In this document: piece after piece, positions 6,203 to 7,793 of the stretch
Position numbering within the stretch: position 1 is the stretch's first letter
Layout of the letters: each line of letters opens with the position of its first letter
DNA from: Pseudomonas sp. UBA5782
GTDB lineage: Bacteria; Pseudomonadota; Gammaproteobacteria; Pseudomonadales; Pseudomonadaceae
Assembly: GCA_002418465.1 (NCBI GenBank)
Contig: DIEE01000022.1
Coordinates: 1 to 7,793 of the forward strand
Reading direction: 5' to 3'
Length of the DNA: 7,793 nt
Program-made: the position numbers and the translations under genes
Notes under the pieces: model-generated
Seen by the model: only the letters and a program-made list of their open reading frames with translations
The model's database searches: none
Told to the model about the DNA's origin: nothing

Positions 6203-6903
6203 AGGGGTTTTCCTGGCTTAACCGCCGCACGCCGAGCCTGGATGACGTCCAGCGCCAGCGCCTCGATGCGCTGCCCGGCATGGCCGGCGGCGAGGCGCCG
6301 CTGCGCGAGCAGCGTTTCGTCGTCCTCGACCTGGAGACCACCGGGCTCAACACCAGCCGCGACCTGGTGCTGGCGATCGGCGCGGTGGTCATCGACGACG
6401 GCGCGATCCAGCTCGGCCAGCAGTTCGAACGCACCCTGCAACGCGACAACCATCAGGTCAGCGAAAGCGTGCTGATTCACGGGATCGGCCCTGGCGCCGT
6501 GGCCGCCGGCAGCGATCCGGCCGGCGCGCTGCTGGATTTCCTCGAGTTCCTCGGCGACAGCCCGCTGCTGGCGTTCCACGCGCCGTTCGACCAGCGCATG
6601 CTCGCCCGCGCGCTCAAGCACAGCCTCGGCCATCGCCTCGTGCATCCGTTCATCGACCTCGCCGAGCTGGCGCCGCTGCTGTTTCCCCAGGCGAACATCC
6701 GCCAGGGCGGGCTGGACGACTGGATCGCGCACTTCGGCCTGCAGGTGCAGCAACGCCACAATGCCAGCGCCGACGCCCTGGCCACCGCGGAGCTGGCGCT
6801 GATCCTGTTCAGCCACGCGCGGCGCCAGGGGCTGGACAGCTTCGTCCAGCTCGAACAGCGGCTGGCCAGCTGGCGCCGCCGGCAACGCGCACACTCCCTC
6901 TGA
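6199..6903 (+). CDS. DnaQ-like DEDDh 3'-5' exonuclease
   Basis: The protein has 234 residues and starts at GTG 6199, sharing GTGA with the stop of the DUF294 gene. GAGG at 6187-6190 lies eight bases upstream and supports this start. The exonuclease fold carries all DEDDh residues: Asp44 and Glu46 in VVLDLETTGL (motif I), Asp131 in AFHAPFDQRML (motif II), and His187 with Asp192 in HNASADA (motif III). Motif II reads FHAPFD rather than the common HNAPFD. It resembles the proofreading epsilon subunit of DNA polymerase III but is a stand-alone exonuclease, not the replicative DnaQ: it has a basic N-terminal extension (about 38 residues) and no obvious polymerase-clamp tail. It would remove nucleotides from a DNA or RNA 3' end using two metal ions. 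Its tight coupling to the DUF294 protein suggests a shared task, for example nucleotide-controlled nuclease activity, but the substrate is unknown. The next gene is independent. Confidence 0.9.
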   Translation: MKGFSWLNRRTPSLDDVQRQRLDALPGMAGGEAPLREQRFVVLDLETTGLNTSRDLVLAIGAVVIDDGAIQLGQQFERTLQRDNHQVSESVLIHGIGPGAVAAGSDPAGALLDFLEFLGDSPLLAFHAPFDQRMLARALKHSLGHRLVHPFIDLAELAPLLFPQANIRQGGLDDWIAHFGLQVQQRHNASADALATAELALILFSHARRQGLDSFVQLEQRLASWRRRQRAHSL

Positions 6904-6944
6904 GAAGCACGCACGCCCTTTAATCCGACGATCAGGCTCCAGCA

Positions 6945-6973
6945 TTGCGGGCGCGAACGACATTTGCGATCAT
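6945..6973 (+). promoter_or_regulatory. Possible sigma-70 promoter of the ECF sigma gene
   Basis: TTGCGG (6945-6950) and GATCAT (6968-6973) are spaced by 17 bases, each matching four of six consensus bases. Transcription would start near 6980, inside the Fur-box-like site, which is a usual place for Fur repression. The match is only moderate. Confidence 0.35.
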
Positions 6974-6975
6974 GT

Positions 6976-6995
6976 GCGAATAATTCTCGTTTTGC
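6976..6995 (+). promoter_or_regulatory. Fur-box-like operator upstream of the ECF sigma gene
   Basis: The segment with core GAATAATTCTCGTTTTGC resembles Pseudomonas-type Fur sites (for example AATGATTCTCATT cores) and has imperfect dyad symmetry (GCGAA at one end, TTTTGC at the other). It lies 26 bases before the GTG start of a FecI-like sigma factor, a gene class commonly repressed by Fur when iron is plentiful. The assignment rests on this resemblance plus context; I did not score it with a matrix. Confidence 0.55.
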
Positions 6996-7010
6996 CGCAG
7001 CGTGCGCACT

Positions 7011-7015
7011 GGAGG
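7011..7015 (+). promoter_or_regulatory. Ribosome-binding site that sets the ECF sigma start
   Basis: GGAGG lies six bases upstream of GTG 7022. This near-perfect Shine-Dalgarno makes 7022 the better start than the in-frame ATG at 6974. The earlier ATG has no such site, would put the Fur-box-like sequence inside the coding region, and would add 16 residues not typical of FecI proteins. Confidence 0.8.
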
Positions 7016-7021
7016 CTGGTC

Positions 7022-7540
7022 GTGTCGACCGGGCAATCGCCGAACCATGAGTTGGTCGGACTGCTGTATCGCGGTCACCGCGACTGGCTGCTCGCCTGGT
7101 TGCGGCGCAGCCTCAGCTGCCCGCAGCGCGCCGAGGACCTCAGCCAGGACACCTTCCTGCGCCTGCTCGCCCGCCCGGACCTGCAGGCGCCGCGCGAGCC
7201 CCGTGCGCTGCTTCGAACCATCGCCAAGGGCCTGCTGATCGACCACTTCCGCCGCAGCGCGCTGGAGCGGGCCTATCTCGACGAACTCGCCGCGCAACCC
7301 GAGGAGTTGCAGCCCAGCGCCGAGGAGCAGCTGCAGATCCTCCAGGCCCTGCGCGAGGTCGAGCGCCTGCTCGCCACGCTGTCCAGTCGCGCCCGCGCCG
7401 CCTTCCTGCACAGCCGCCTGGACGGCATGAGCCACGCGGAAATCGCCGAGCGCCTCGGTGTCTCGGTGCCGCGCGTGCGCCAGTATCTGGCCCAGGGCCT
7501 GCGCCAGTGCTACATCGCGCTGTACGGCGAGCCGACATGA
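7022..7540 (+). CDS. ECF RNA polymerase sigma factor, FecI-like
   Basis: From GTG 7022 the protein has 172 residues, the usual length for FecI-type iron-starvation sigma factors. Region 2 covers about residues 10-80, with AEDLSQDTFLRLL (38-49) as the core-RNA-polymerase and -10 contact helix. Region 4 covers about 106-162 and contains the helix-turn-helix MSHAEIAERLGVSVPRVRQYLAQGL (136-160), which contacts the -35 element; its final helix matches the FecI pattern of SVPRVRQYL. Region 3 is reduced to a linker, as in all ECF factors. It presumably directs transcription of a TonB-dependent siderophore or ferric-chelate receptor gene beyond the right edge. It is translationally coupled to the FecR-like gene (ATGA overlap). 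An upstream Fur-box-like site suggests induction by iron limitation. The ligand cannot be inferred from the sigma factor alone. Confidence 0.93.
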   Translation: MSTGQSPNHELVGLLYRGHRDWLLAWLRRSLSCPQRAEDLSQDTFLRLLARPDLQAPREPRALLRTIAKGLLIDHFRRSALERAYLDELAAQPEELQPSAEEQLQILQALREVERLLATLSSRARAAFLHSRLDGMSHAEIAERLGVSVPRVRQYLAQGLRQCYIALYGEPT

Positions 7541-7793
7541 TCGACGCCCGCCCGGTCAGCGCACGCATCCTCGACGAAGCCATCGCCTGGCAGCTGAACC
7601 TCGGCGCCGGCGATGACGACGGCCAGCAGCAGGCCTTCGCCCACTGGCACGCCGCGCACCCGGACAACGCACGTGCCTGGGCGCAGTTGGGCGGCATCGA
7701 CCAGCAACTGCACGGCGCCTCGAGCGGCCCCGCGCGGCGGGCATTGCAGCGTTCCGAAGGCGAAGTCCGGCGGCGTCTGCGCCGCCTCGGCGG
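7537..7793 (+). CDS. FecR-family anti-sigma/signal-transducing regulator, N-terminal part (partial)
   Basis: Starting at ATG 7537, which overlaps the sigma stop codon by four bases, 85 residues are visible before the window ends. The pattern is the N-terminal FecR domain (DUF4880): an early helix with Trp18 (AIAWQLNL), then AFAHWHAAHPDNARAW with Trp37 and Trp48, as in the usual 'F..W...P.h..A' motif. In the family this cytoplasmic domain binds and modulates the partner ECF sigma factor. A single membrane helix and a periplasmic domain that senses the TonB-dependent receptor should follow, but both lie outside the window. The unusually Arg-rich stretch from about 68 to 83 (RRALQRSEGEVRRRLRR) just before the edge would precede the membrane segment. 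The pairing with the FecI-like gene makes the identification firm despite the truncation. Confidence 0.88.
   Translation, partial: MIDARPVSARILDEAIAWQLNLGAGDDDGQQQAFAHWHAAHPDNARAWAQLGGIDQQLHGASSGPARRALQRSEGEVRRRLRRLG

Noticed and set aside
1..7793. Possible defence island, prophage or transposon
   Set aside because: I see no transposase, integrase, terminal repeats, restriction or toxin-antitoxin gene, and composition is even across the window. The DUF294-exonuclease pair is not a defence system I recognise.

Overview
This is a high-GC window with strong G/C preference at third codon positions, which produces many long open antisense frames. The gene content and family resemblances (a cyclic-nucleotide-domain MscS-type channel, a cNMP-CBS-DUF294 protein coupled to a DEDDh exonuclease, a FecI/FecR-type pair behind a Fur-box-like site) suggest a chromosomal segment of a gammaproteobacterium, most likely Pseudomonas or a close relative. 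I see no tRNA, rRNA, CRISPR array, insertion sequence, phage gene or attachment site.

Layout: (1) 1-117, + strand, the last codons of a gene resembling the C-terminus of nitronate monooxygenase. It overlaps tail-to-tail with (2) 95-1531, - strand, an MscS-type channel carrying a C-terminal cyclic-nucleotide-binding-like domain. (3) 1610-2650, - strand, an integral-membrane acyltransferase-3 protein. (4) 2651-2940, an intergenic stretch with an elaborate nested palindrome at 2869-2937. (5) 2941-3993, - strand, a secreted GH5 glycoside hydrolase. (6) 3994-4270, a divergent promoter region. (7) 4271-6202, + strand, a cNMP-like/CBS/CBS/DUF294 nucleotidyltransferase-like protein, translationally coupled (GTGA overlap) to (8) 6199-6903, a DnaQ-type DEDDh 3'-5' exonuclease. 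(9) 7022-7540, + strand, a FecI-type ECF sigma factor behind a Fur-box-like site, coupled (ATGA overlap) to (10) 7537-7793, the start of a FecR-type anti-sigma regulator that runs off the window.

The genes fall into four units. The channel probably responds to osmotic or ligand cues. The GH5 enzyme and the acyltransferase lie in the same direction and together suggest trimming and acylation of a surface or periplasmic glycan. The DUF294 protein and exonuclease form a tight two-gene unit that looks like a signalling or nucleotide-processing module of unknown role. The sigma/FecR pair would respond to iron limitation and usually drives a TonB-dependent receptor gene, which here would lie beyond the right edge. 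The less ordinary observations are: both cNMP-like domains in the window lack canonical ligand-binding residues; the branched palindrome behind the GH5 gene; and the DUF294-exonuclease pair standing without the acetate-type symporter that I recall beside such pairs in Pseudomonas. Nothing here is clearly a wholly new system.
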